This document shows positions 34,817 to 43,230 of a stretch of DNA of 64,000 nucleotides, piece by piece. The notes below the pieces were generated by a model, which worked only from the letters and a program-made list of their open reading frames with translations, did not search any database and was not told the DNA's origin. Where the stretch lies: the NCBI RefSeq assembly GCF_004801395.1, contig NZ_SSOA01000011.1, positions 62,001 through 126,000 of the forward strand, read 5' to 3'. Each line of letters begins with the position of its first letter. Position 1 is the stretch's first letter. A program made the position numbers and the translations under genes. Source of the stretch: Gillisella terrae (GTDB lineage Bacteria > Pseudomonadota > Alphaproteobacteria > Rhizobiales > Rhizobiaceae).

Positions 34817-36091
34817 ATGAAATTCGTCTCCTATTGGCATGACACGGCCCCGGCCTTTGCAACTGCTGTGCAAGGCCCGGTCGAAGGAAATTATGATGTT
34901 GCCGTTGTCGGCGCGGGCTTTACCGGGCTTGCCGCCGCCCGGCAACTGGCCATGGCCGGGGCAAAAGTTGTTGTGCTGGAAGCAGAGCGCGTCGGCTTCG
35001 GCGCATCGGGCCGCAACGGCGGACACCTTAACAACGGATTGGCGCACAGCTATCTCGGAGCCAAAGCCGAGCTGGGGAAAGAGCGCGCCATTGCGCTCTA
35101 TCACGCGCTGGACGATTCCATCGACACCATCGAAGCGCTGATCGCGCAAGAGGGCATCGATTGCAATTTCCGCCGCTCCGGCAAGCTGAAGCTGGCCTCC
35201 AAACCGAAACACCTTGAGGCGATCACGCGCAATTTCGAGGCGCTTCATGCTGAATGCGACCCGGACACGGCATTGCTTTCCGCCGATGATTTAAAGAGCG
35301 AGGTCGGTTCGCCATTCTTTGGCGCGATGTTGTCGAAGAAAAGTGCCATGATGCATATGGGCCGCTACGTTGTTGGTCTGGCCGAGGCTGCCACACGTCA
35401 CGGCGCTGCCATCTTCGAGCGCACGCCGGTGACGGAGCATAAGGAGATAAACGGCGTTCACACGCTGCAAACCCCGCGTGGAACTGTGACTGCACGCAAC
35501 GTCATCATGGCGACAGGTGCTTATACTCCGAACAACTTCAACTGGTTCCGACGCCGTATCATCGCGGTGGGCAGTTTTCTGATTGCCACGCGCCCGCTGA
35601 CCGACAGTGAAGTCCAGATGGTGATGCCGGGCAATCGCACCTGCGTCAACACCATGAATATTGGCAATTACTGGCGGCTTGCACCGGACAATCGCCTGAT
35701 TTTCGGTGGCCGCGCCCGATTTTCGGCAACGTCCGATCAACGCTCGGATGAGAAGAGTGGCGCGATCCTGCGCGAAAGCATGGAACGCATTTTTCCGCAA
35801 TTGAAGGGCATCGACATCGACTATTGCTGGGGCGGGCTGGTCGATATGACTGCTGACCGCTATCCGCGGGCGGGTTTTCATGATGGCCTATGGTATGCCA
35901 TGGGCTATTCCGGCCACGGCGCGCAGCTATCGACCCACCTCGGGATGATCATTGCAGACGCTATCCTTGGGCGTGCTGACCGCAACCCCATGCGCGACTA
36001 TCCATGGCCCGCTGTTCCCGGCCATTTCGGCAAACCGTGGTTTCTGCCGCTGGTGGGACAATATTACAAAATGCTGGATCGGTTTCAATAA
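34817..36091 (+). CDS. PuuB-like FAD-dependent amine or imino-acid oxidase
   Basis: 424 residues from the ATG at 34817. The FAD motif is VAVVGAGFTGLAAARQLAMA, followed by VLEAERVGFGASGRNGGHLN and the C-terminal GLWYAMGYSGHGAQLSTHLG. This arrangement matches gamma-glutamylputrescine oxidase (PuuB) and related oxidases; Pseudomonas L-pipecolate oxidase AmaA belongs to the same broad family and is of similar size. With the neighbouring class III aminotransferase and GabD homologue, polyamine oxidation is one reading. Supplying piperideine-6-carboxylate to AmaB at 54243 is another. The sequence does not decide between them. Confidence 0.82.
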   Translation: MKFVSYWHDTAPAFATAVQGPVEGNYDVAVVGAGFTGLAAARQLAMAGAKVVVLEAERVGFGASGRNGGHLNNGLAHSYLGAKAELGKERAIALYHALDDSIDTIEALIAQEGIDCNFRRSGKLKLASKPKHLEAITRNFEALHAECDPDTALLSADDLKSEVGSPFFGAMLSKKSAMMHMGRYVVGLAEAATRHGAAIFERTPVTEHKEINGVHTLQTPRGTVTARNVIMATGAYTPNNFNWFRRRIIAVGSFLIATRPLTDSEVQMVMPGNRTCVNTMNIGNYWRLAPDNRLIFGGRARFSATSDQRSDEKSGAILRESMERIFPQLKGIDIDYCWGGLVDMTADRYPRAGFHDGLWYAMGYSGHGAQLSTHLGMIIADAILGRADRNPMRDYPWPAVPGHFGKPWFLPLVGQYYKMLDRFQ

Positions 36092-36100
36092 CCTCCTCCC

Positions 36101-36132
36101 TGTGCAAAAAGAAGGCTGTGCAAAAAGAAGGC
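36101..36132 (+). repeat. 16-base tandem direct repeat
   Basis: TGTGCAAAAAGAAGGC occurs twice in immediate succession. The second unit supplies the start of the following terminator stem. Confidence 0.85.
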
Positions 36133-36162
36133 GCGGATTGGAAACAATCCGCGCCTTCTTTT
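36123..36162. terminator. strong bidirectional terminator
   Basis: AAAAGAAGGCGCGGATTG (36123-36140) is perfectly complementary to 36145-36162 across a GAAA tetraloop, giving an 18-base stem with A-rich and T-rich ends. It serves the convergent FAD oxidase and aldehyde dehydrogenase genes. Confidence 0.9.
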
Positions 36163-36195
36163 ATTGCCCCGCAAACGAAAACAAAGCATTTCAGC

Positions 36196-36226
36196 GTCTG
36201 TCTGGTTCACTCTGAACCTGACAGAC
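36196..36226. repeat. 14-base stem palindrome of a dispersed repeat family
   Basis: GTCTGTCTGGTTCA (36196-36209) and TGAACCTGACAGAC (36213-36226) pair at 13 of 14 positions around CTC. One arm (TCTGAACCTGACAGAC) is repeated exactly at 12896-12911. Confidence 0.7.
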
Positions 36227-36238
36227 CCTGCAAATGCA

Positions 36239-37696
36239 TTAGACCAGCCCGCCCATATGGAAGGCCTTCGTTTCCAGATATTCCTCGATACCCACTTGCG
36301 CACCTTCGCGCCCCAGGCCAGACTGTTTGACACCGCCGAAGGGCGCGACTTCCATGGAAATAATGCCCGTGTTGAGCCCAACCATACCAAACTCCAGCGC
36401 TTCGCCAACCCGCCAGGCGCGTTTCATGCTTTCTGTATAGAAATAGGAAGCAAGGCCAAACGGCGTGCCGTTAGCAATGGCGATCGCTTCTTCCTCGGTC
36501 TCGAAGCGGAAGAGGGGGGCAACCGGACCAAACGTTTCTTCGGTGGCAAGCTGCATATCAACCGTGGCATCGGTCAGCACGATTGGTGCCGTATATTGCG
36601 CGCCATTCGGCATAGCCGGTTTATCCGTGATGATTTTCGCGCCCTTGGACAGCGCATCTGCGACATGACGTTCGATCTTGTCGATAGCGGCGCGGTTGAT
36701 CATCGGACCAATGGTGACACCAGCCTCGGTGCCCGGGCCGACTTTCATCGCATCAACACGAGCCTTCAGCTTGGCGGCAAAGGTGTCGTAAACACTGGAC
36801 TGCACCAGAATGCGATTGGCGCAGACGCAGGTTTGGCCACCGTTGCGGAATTTGGACACCAGAGCGCCTTCGACAGCCAGATCAAGATCGGCATCATCGA
36901 AAACAATGAAAGGTGCATTACCGCCGAGCTCTAAGCTCAAGCGCTTCACACTGTCTGCGGCCCCGCGCATCAAAAGCGAGCCGACACGGGTCGAGCCGGT
37001 GAAGGAAATCTTGCGCACCGTCTCATTGGCCATCAGCTCATTGCCGATTTCGGTGGGCATGCCGGTAACGATGTTGATGACACCGGCGGGAATACCGGCA
37101 CGTTCGGCCAGCACGCCAAGCGCCAGCGCCGAATAGGGGGTGAATTCCGACGGCTTGATCACCACCGTGCAACCAGCCGCCAGCGCCGGGGCAACCTTGC
37201 GGGTGATCATTGCATTGGGAAAGTTCCATGGGGTGATAATACCACAAACACCGACCGGCTCTTTGAGCACGATAATGCGGCGGTCGCGCGTGGGCGAGGG
37301 AATGGTGTGGCCGTTGATGCGGCGGGCCTCTTCGGCAAACCACTTGACGAAGGAGGCACCGTAGCGGATTTCACCGCGTGCTTCGTCCAGCGGCTTGCCC
37401 TGCTCAGAGGTGAGGATCAGCGCCAGATCCTCGACATTTTCGATCATCAGATCGAACCATTTTTCAAGCAGCTGGGCGCGTTCCGCATTGGTCTTTGCCC
37501 TCCAAGGCTTGAAGGCAGCTTCAGCCGCTGCAATGGCAACGCGAGTTTCCTCGCCGCCCATATCGGGCACGCTACCGAAACTTGCTTGCGTGGCAGGATT
37601 GATGACATCGACCGCTTTGCTCGAGCGTGCCGCGATCCACTCACCATTGATCAGCCCCGCTTGGCGAAAAAGGCTCTGGTCTTTGAGGTTCAGCAT
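36239..37696 (-). CDS. gabD: succinate-semialdehyde dehydrogenase-type ALDH (GabD-like)
   Basis: 485 residues. Typical blocks are VGVCGIITPWNFPNAMITRK, the NAD site SFTGSTRVGSLLM, the general-base glutamate in LSLELGGNAPFIVFDDADLD and the catalytic cysteine in NGGQTCVCANRILVQ. The CVCANR stretch and overall length match GabD, which oxidises succinate semialdehyde to succinate, the last step of GABA and putrescine breakdown. It starts 10 bases after the tartrate/D-malate dehydrogenase stop and ends at the terminator region. Confidence 0.9.
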   Translation of the reverse strand: MLNLKDQSLFRQAGLINGEWIAARSSKAVDVINPATQASFGSVPDMGGEETRVAIAAAEAAFKPWRAKTNAERAQLLEKWFDLMIENVEDLALILTSEQGKPLDEARGEIRYGASFVKWFAEEARRINGHTIPSPTRDRRIIVLKEPVGVCGIITPWNFPNAMITRKVAPALAAGCTVVIKPSEFTPYSALALGVLAERAGIPAGVINIVTGMPTEIGNELMANETVRKISFTGSTRVGSLLMRGAADSVKRLSLELGGNAPFIVFDDADLDLAVEGALVSKFRNGGQTCVCANRILVQSSVYDTFAAKLKARVDAMKVGPGTEAGVTIGPMINRAAIDKIERHVADALSKGAKIITDKPAMPNGAQYTAPIVLTDATVDMQLATEETFGPVAPLFRFETEEEAIAIANGTPFGLASYFYTESMKRAWRVGEALEFGMVGLNTGIISMEVAPFGGVKQSGLGREGAQVGIEEYLETKAFHMGGLV

Positions 37697-37706
37697 AGAA
37701 GTGTCC

Positions 37707-38756
37707 TTATTCAGAGGTAAGCGCGGCTGTGACCGCAGCGGTGATTGTGTCCGTCTTGTCCTTGCCGGGTATTGTGCCGATGCCCTTTGCGGTCACAGTG
37801 GAAAGGGCGGTCATGATGCGCGCGGCAGCAGCCGTTTCGCCGAGATGATCCAGCATCATTGCACCGGACCAGATCGTCGCCATGGGGTTGGCGATGCCCT
37901 TGCCCGCGATGTCCGGCGCCGAACCATGGACGGGCTCGAACATTGACGGCGCGGAGCGGTCGGGGTTGATATTGGCAGAGGCCGCAAAGCCGAGGCCGCC
38001 CTGAATGGCTGCACCCAAATCGGTCAGGATATCGCCAAACAGGTTGGAGGCGACGATGACATCGAGGCTCTCCGGTGCCATGACCATGCGGGCCGCAAGC
38101 GCATCAACATGATAGCTCTTCACCTCGACATCCGGGTATTCGGCGGCGAGTGCCTTGGTGATGTCATCCCAGAAAACCATGGAATATTTCTGCGCATTCG
38201 ACTTGGTGACGGAAGCGAGCTTGCCGCGACGGGTGCGAGCTTGCTCAAAGCCAAAGCGAATGATGCGCTCGACCCCCTTTCGGGTGAAGATCGAGGTCTC
38301 GACGGCCACTTCATTGTCGAGCCCCTGATGGACGCGCCCGCCCGCACCGGAATATTCACCCTCCGTATTTTCACGAATGCAGAGAATGTCGAAAGCTTCG
38401 GCCTTCAACGGCCCCTGAACCCCCGGCAACAGCCGGTGAGGGCGGATATTGGCATATTGCACGAAAGCCTTGCGGATCGGCAGCAGCAACCCGTGCAGCG
38501 AGACCGAATCCGGCACCTCCGCAGGCCAGCCAACCGCACCCAGCAAGATCGCGTCAAAGGCGCGCAGCGTTTCAATGCCATCTTCCGGCATCATCCGGCC
38601 GGTTTCCTTATAAAAGGCGCAGGACCACGGAAATTCTGTGGCGGCCAGCCCAAAGCCGGAGCGCGCCGCAACCGCTTGCAACACGCCCCAGGCGGCGTCG
38701 GTGACATCACGGCCAATTCCGTCACCCGGGATCAATGCTATTCTATAGGTCTTCAT
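37707..38756 (-). CDS. tartrate/D-malate dehydrogenase family decarboxylase
   Basis: 349 residues starting MKTYRIALIPGDGIGRDVTD; a longer frame to 38795 lacks support. It belongs to the isocitrate/isopropylmalate dehydrogenase family and most resembles tartrate dehydrogenase/D-malate dehydrogenase (TtuC, DmlA). The substrate site shows FDILCIRENTEGEYSGAGGR, the catalytic lysine-tyrosine region SVTKSNAQKYSM, and metal aspartates in SLDVIVASNLFGDILTDLGA. It would oxidise and decarboxylate a 2-hydroxy diacid with NAD and a divalent metal. It lies directly upstream of gabD and 97 bases after the cupin gene, with a repeat between. Confidence 0.87.
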   Translation of the reverse strand: MKTYRIALIPGDGIGRDVTDAAWGVLQAVAARSGFGLAATEFPWSCAFYKETGRMMPEDGIETLRAFDAILLGAVGWPAEVPDSVSLHGLLLPIRKAFVQYANIRPHRLLPGVQGPLKAEAFDILCIRENTEGEYSGAGGRVHQGLDNEVAVETSIFTRKGVERIIRFGFEQARTRRGKLASVTKSNAQKYSMVFWDDITKALAAEYPDVEVKSYHVDALAARMVMAPESLDVIVASNLFGDILTDLGAAIQGGLGFAASANINPDRSAPSMFEPVHGSAPDIAGKGIANPMATIWSGAMMLDHLGETAAAARIMTALSTVTAKGIGTIPGKDKTDTITAAVTAALTSE

Positions 38757-38818
38757 GCTTTTTCTCCGGGTGCGGTCCGCAAGGCGCGCCAACAATCTTT
38801 GTTTTCGTTGGTATTTTC

Positions 38819-38856
38819 GGGAAAACCGGATTCCACTTTTCCCTGAAAAACGCTAG
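38819..38856. repeat. GGGAAAA...TTTTCCC palindrome at a stop codon, copy 2
   Basis: GGGAAAACCGGATTCCACTT continues TTCCCTGAAAAACGCTAG, with CTA forming the TAG stop of the cupin gene. It is nearly identical in its core to the element at 32908 and inverted relative to the one at 41544. Confidence 0.7.
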
Positions 38857-39206
38857 TTGACGACGACGTAGATTTTCCGAACGGTTTCAATCGTCTTCCA
38901 GACACCGGTGAAGCCGGGCTTCATGACAAAACTGTCACCGGCCTTATAGATGATCGGCTCACCGCCGTCGGGAGTGATTTCGACAACACCGGAGAGGATG
39001 TGACAAAACTCGAAAACTTCACCCTTGATGGATTTCGTCACACCGGGCGTTGCTTCCCAAACGCCAGAAAGAACCAGGCCGTCTTTCGCATCGTCCATGG
39101 CCCAGGTCTTGAAGGCGGGTGAGCCTTCAATCAACCGTTCAGGCAGCGGGCCGGATTCGCGTGGCGCAAAGGTCGGGTTCGGGTCGAGGGTTTTGAGAAG
39201 GGTCAT
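38853..39206 (-). CDS. small cupin-domain protein (DUF861 type)
   Basis: 117 residues from the ATG at 39206, preceded by AAAGGA. It is a single cupin barrel with EVFEFCHILSGVVEITPDGG and YKAGDSFVMKPGFTGVWKTI. This is the Cupin_3 (DUF861) type, also found in ureidoglycine aminohydrolase-like proteins. Such proteins are common next to amine oxidases and GabD in rhizobia, where their role is unproven. The stop codon falls inside a repeated palindrome. Confidence 0.8.
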   Translation of the reverse strand: MTLLKTLDPNPTFAPRESGPLPERLIEGSPAFKTWAMDDAKDGLVLSGVWEATPGVTKSIKGEVFEFCHILSGVVEITPDGGEPIIYKAGDSFVMKPGFTGVWKTIETVRKIYVVVN

Positions 39207-39299
39207 GTCAATCCTTTCAGGTATTGCTTCGATAAAACGGGACATCAGGTCGAGAGTGGAGCAAAACTTGTCCCTCCGGCCTTCGGGTATAAGGGCTGA

Positions 39300-40424
39300 T
39301 CACGCAGCGCAGCGCGCACCGAGCGCTTCAATAAAGCTCTGGCAGGCGGCAAGCTCGCTTGTGAGAATAAATTCATCCGGCTTGTGGGCCCTGCCGATGT
39401 CGCCGGGACCACAAATAATGGCATCGACGCCAGCCGCTTGAAACAGACCCGCCTCGGTTCCATAGCTGACCGCGCCAATCGGCGTCTGGCCAGTCATGTC
39501 TTCCAAAAGCCGGGCGAGTGCGCTTTCACAAGGCAGAGCCAGCGCGGGATAGGCGCTGACCTCCTCCCACTCAATCTCGAAGCCAGCGGCGCGCAGCGTC
39601 TGCGCTTTTTGCCGGATCGGAGCCAGCAGACTGTCCGGGTTGACGCCGGAGATGGCGCGGGCTTCCAGCTCCAGTGTGCAGAGATCGGGGATAATGTTGA
39701 TTGCCTTGCCGCCAGCAATGGTGCCAACTTGCAGCGAGGAATAGGGCGGCTCAAAGGCTTGCTCGAAAGGTCCGTGGGTGAGGTTTTCGGCGTGCTCTAT
39801 GGCGGCATTGAGCACGCTGGCCATGGCATGAACGGCGTTAAGACCGAGATCGGGCCGTGACGAATGACCGGCGCGACCGCGCACGGTAAGGCGGGCTGCC
39901 GCCTTGCCCTTGTGGGCAAGCACAGCGCGCATATTGCTTGGCTCGCCAATGATGGCACCCAGAGGGGCGGCACAGAGCGTGGGAAGCCGGGCAATCAGAT
40001 GTGGCACGCCGCGGCATCCGGCCTCCTCGTCATAGGAAAAGGCAAGATGGATTGGCCGCTTGAGTTTGGCCTTTGCCAATTGAGGAACGGCTGCCAAAGC
40101 TGCGGCGAGATAGCCCTTCATGTCGGTCGTGCCGCGCCCAAAGAGCTTTTCGCCATCGCGGCGCAGTTGAAACGGCGCGGTGGTCCACTCAATCGCTTCG
40201 GCCTGCACCACGTCCATATGGCCAGACAGGATATAGCCCGGTACATCCGCAGGCCCGATTGTTGCAAAAAGATTGCTGCGGTCACCTTCGGGGCCCATAA
40301 ACACTGCCGCCTCGACATTATGTGCTTTCAGGTAATCGCGGATCCAGGCGACGATATCGTGGTTTGGTGTGCCGACGACAGAGGCGAAAGACACCAGCTT
40401 TTCAAGAATTTCGGTTGCGGTCAT
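39300..40424 (-). CDS. argE: ArgE-type M20 deacetylase (acetylornithine deacetylase-like)
   Basis: 374 residues beginning MTATEILEKLVSF. Metal ligands of the M20 family are visible: LSGHMDVVQA, GRGTTDMKGYLAAALA, SYDEEAGCRGVP and the C-terminal ICGPGDIGRAHKPDEF. The dimerisation segment includes VRGRAGHSSRPDLGLNAVHA. It matches acetylornithine deacetylase (ArgE), but in this context the N-acyl substrate may be a different amine or amino acid, perhaps one acetylated by the nearby GNAT proteins. It is probably the first gene of the operon argE-cupin-dehydrogenase-gabD. The true arginine-pathway gene may lie elsewhere. Confidence 0.85.
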   Translation of the reverse strand: MTATEILEKLVSFASVVGTPNHDIVAWIRDYLKAHNVEAAVFMGPEGDRSNLFATIGPADVPGYILSGHMDVVQAEAIEWTTAPFQLRRDGEKLFGRGTTDMKGYLAAALAAVPQLAKAKLKRPIHLAFSYDEEAGCRGVPHLIARLPTLCAAPLGAIIGEPSNMRAVLAHKGKAAARLTVRGRAGHSSRPDLGLNAVHAMASVLNAAIEHAENLTHGPFEQAFEPPYSSLQVGTIAGGKAINIIPDLCTLELEARAISGVNPDSLLAPIRQKAQTLRAAGFEIEWEEVSAYPALALPCESALARLLEDMTGQTPIGAVSYGTEAGLFQAAGVDAIICGPGDIGRAHKPDEFILTSELAACQSFIEALGARCAA

Positions 40425-40660
40425 ACATTCCCCGATGCGGCGTTGAGCCGGATGTAACATGGTTCGGCGGTGCCTCAGAATGGCAGTTTTTGGCAGGATT
40501 CCATGCCGAACCTGCGCGTGTTTCGGTTGAATGTTGCGCGGTAGCGGAATTTTCGAGCGAATTCTGCGGTAAGGACACTTTATGATGGGGCTGCTGTCCC
40601 ACATCATTGCGGCAGCCTGGTCGACAACAGTGCGAGGATGGAGCGGTGACTGGGACCTTG

Positions 40661-41548
40661 ATGCCGAGCAAAAAACTTCAGATCGATGCCTTTGCCATGG
40701 AAATTGGCAATGTGGCCGATGCCGATCTCGAGCAGCTTCATGCGCTGTCGATTTCAGTCGGCTGGCCGCATCGCGCCGAGGATTGGCAATTCCTGCGCGA
40801 GGTCGGAAAGGGCGTGGTGGCCACCGACGAAATCGGTCGGATCATGGGTTCTGCCATGTGGTTCAGCCAATCGGAGGAATTGGCAACCATTGGCATGGTC
40901 ATCACCTCGCCGCGTCTTCAGACCCAAGGCACAGGCCTCTGGCTGATGGAGCATGCGCTAAAGGAATTGTCCGGCGTCAATCTTCGGCTCAATGCAACGC
41001 GGGCAGCACAGCGACTTTATCTGTCACTCGACTTCAAACCTGAAAAAAAGGTCTATCAGTGTCAGGGCATCGTGACCAATCCCCCGAAAGATATGCCAGT
41101 CTCAGGCATGTGTCGGCGGATGACGGTCGACGATCTGCCAGCCGCAATCGCACTGGATGCAGGAGCCTTTGGCGCGGCGCGGGCGGGGTTGATGGAAAAG
41201 CTTTTTCAGCACTCGAATGGCTATGGCCTCTTTCGCGACAACCGCCTTGTTGCTTTCGCACTGTGCCGCCGCTTCGGGCGTGGCTCTGTGGTCGGTCCGA
41301 TTGTGGCATCCGGTGATGAGGATGCCATGGCCGTCGTGGCACCACATATCCGCGATCACGAGGGCCGATTTCTGCGTCTTGATACACATTTCGAAGCCGG
41401 TGATTTCGCGCTTTTCGTTGTGCGCAGTGGCCTTGCTGTCTTCGACACGGTGTTAACCATGTCACTGGGCAAGTCGATGGCAGATTTCACATCTGGTGAG
41501 GTCGGCGCACCCATAACCTATTCGCTGGTGAGCCAAACCGTCGGCTAG
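40661..41548 (+). CDS. double-GNAT acetyltransferase, second paralogue
   Basis: 295 residues from the ATG at 40661; a GTG at 40646 with AGGA upstream is an alternative start. The N-terminal GNAT domain has VGWPHRAEDWQFLREVGKGV, which aligns with the other copy, and the acetyl-CoA region VITSPRLQTQGTGLWLMEHA, whose Q/RxxGxG/A loop is weaker (LQTQGTG). The C-terminal domain contains FGRGSVVGPIVASGDEDAMA, again like the other copy. It is divergent from argE. Acceptor unknown. Confidence 0.83.
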   Translation: MPSKKLQIDAFAMEIGNVADADLEQLHALSISVGWPHRAEDWQFLREVGKGVVATDEIGRIMGSAMWFSQSEELATIGMVITSPRLQTQGTGLWLMEHALKELSGVNLRLNATRAAQRLYLSLDFKPEKKVYQCQGIVTNPPKDMPVSGMCRRMTVDDLPAAIALDAGAFGAARAGLMEKLFQHSNGYGLFRDNRLVAFALCRRFGRGSVVGPIVASGDEDAMAVVAPHIRDHEGRFLRLDTHFEAGDFALFVVRSGLAVFDTVLTMSLGKSMADFTSGEVGAPITYSLVSQTVG

Positions 41549-41584
41549 CGTTTGTCAGGGAAAAGTCGAGCCCGGCTTTTCCCG
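41544..41584. repeat. GGGAAAA...TTTTCCC palindrome at a stop codon, copy 3
   Basis: GCTAGCGTTTGTCAGGGAAA continues through AGTCGAGCCCGGCTTTTCCCG. TAG at 41546-41548 is the stop of the GNAT gene. GGGAAAAG and CTTTTCCC can pair, giving a terminator-like hairpin. Confidence 0.7.
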
Positions 41585-41763
41585 AAAGACAAACAGAACA
41601 CAGAATTTGCGATCCGTGCAGCCCTCATGGCCCAAGGGCGGGCTCGGTATCGATCCGATCTTTAATCGAGCAATAAGCGTCGCCGATTGCCCAGACTTTC
41701 TCTTTTGGCCGTTCCAGCCTGGGCGCTTGAATGGCTGTCACGTTACCGCGCAAGGACACCTCT

Positions 41764-43188
41764 ATGATCGAACGAGAAAACAGTTTCTACATCGACGGCC
41801 AGTGGCAGGATTTTACGGATGTGGAGCGTTTACCTGTTGTTGATCCGGCCTCGGAAGAGGTGACGGGCCATGTGGCTGGCGGCAGCGCCCGCCATGTCGA
41901 TCTTGCTGTCGCCGCCGCCTGCAAGGCATTTCCCGCCTTTTCGCAAATGCCTGTGGCCGAAAGGCGCGCCCTGCTTGGCCGTATGCATAGCCTTCTCAAG
42001 GAACGCGCGGAGACATTTGCTCAGGCTCTCGTGATGGAAATGGGAGCGGCAATCAGCTTTGCCCGCGCCTCTCAAGTGCCTTTTGCCGCCGAGCATATCC
42101 GGGTGCAGATGGACGTGCTGGAGACATACCAGTTCGTGACCGTCGATGGCACCAGGGCGACGGCCAAGGAAGCCATCGGCGTCTGCGCCTTGATCACCCC
42201 CTGGAACTGGCCGCTTTACCAAATCACCGCCAAGGTCGCTCCGGCCATTGCCGCTGGCTGCACCATCGTGCTCAAACCTAGTGAATTATCGCCCTATAGC
42301 GCGCTGCTCTTTGCCCAGTTGATGCATGATGCAGGCACACCACCGGGCGTGTTCAATCTGATCAACGGCACAGGAGAAAGCGTCGGGGCCGCTCTCTCAA
42401 GCCATCCTGACGTGGACATGATCTCCATCACCGGCTCAACCCGCGCAGGCGTGCTGGTTGCTCAGGCTGCGGCCCCGACTGTGAAGCGCGTGGTTCAGGA
42501 GCTTGGTGGCAAGTCGCCAAATATTCTTCTTGACGACGCCAATTTCGAAGAGGCAGTCCCCAAAGGTGTGCTGGCGGGTATGCGCAATGTCGGGCAGTCT
42601 TGCAGCGCCCCCACGCGAATGCTCGTCCCTGCGCATCGGCTTGCCGACGTTGAGGCTCTGGCTTTGAAGACGGTTGAAGCGCTCGTTGTCGGCAATCCGC
42701 TTGATCCACAAACCAGCATGGGGCCTATTGCCAACCGCGCACAATTCGAGCGGGTGCAGACGATGATAAAGGCCGGTATCGATGACGGAGCCAAACTGGT
42801 TTCCGGTGGTCTCGGCCGCCCGAACGGGCTGAACCAAGGCTATTACACCCACCCCACGGTCTTCTCCGGCGTGACGCCTGACATGCGCATCGCGCGCGAA
42901 GAAATCTTCGGTCCGGTTTTGTCCATCATGCCCTACAAGGATGAGGAAGAGGCGGTGGCCATTGCCAATGACACCGAATACGGCCTCGGTGCGCATGTGC
43001 AGTCCTCCAATCAGGAGCGCGCCCGTAAGGTCGCTGCACAAATCCGCGCCGGTCAGGTTCATATCAACTACCCCGCCTGGGACGGCGCCGCAGCCTTCGG
43101 TGGCTACAAACGATCCGGCAACGGGCGCGAATACGGGGTCTACGGGTTCGAAGAATATTTGGAGACGAAATCCATTCTCGGATTTTGA
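41764..43188 (+). CDS. aldehyde dehydrogenase family protein
   Basis: 474 residues from the ATG at 41764 after AAGGACACC; an in-frame ATG at 41731 is possible. It shows IGVCALITPWNWPLYQITAK, the NAD-site ITGSTRAGVLVAQ, VVQELGGKSPNILLDDANFE with the base glutamate, and the catalytic cysteine in NVGQSCSAPTRMLVP. It is the first of three tightly linked genes with a D-threonine-aldolase-like enzyme and RidA, so its substrate may be the aldehyde released by that enzyme. The family cannot be narrowed further. Confidence 0.88.
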   Translation: MIERENSFYIDGQWQDFTDVERLPVVDPASEEVTGHVAGGSARHVDLAVAAACKAFPAFSQMPVAERRALLGRMHSLLKERAETFAQALVMEMGAAISFARASQVPFAAEHIRVQMDVLETYQFVTVDGTRATAKEAIGVCALITPWNWPLYQITAKVAPAIAAGCTIVLKPSELSPYSALLFAQLMHDAGTPPGVFNLINGTGESVGAALSSHPDVDMISITGSTRAGVLVAQAAAPTVKRVVQELGGKSPNILLDDANFEEAVPKGVLAGMRNVGQSCSAPTRMLVPAHRLADVEALALKTVEALVVGNPLDPQTSMGPIANRAQFERVQTMIKAGIDDGAKLVSGGLGRPNGLNQGYYTHPTVFSGVTPDMRIAREEIFGPVLSIMPYKDEEEAVAIANDTEYGLGAHVQSSNQERARKVAAQIRAGQVHINYPAWDGAAAFGGYKRSGNGREYGVYGFEEYLETKSILGF

Positions 43189-43230
43189 TAGAACCAGAAC
43201 TCAAAAGACATATAAACAAAGGCTTAGAAA

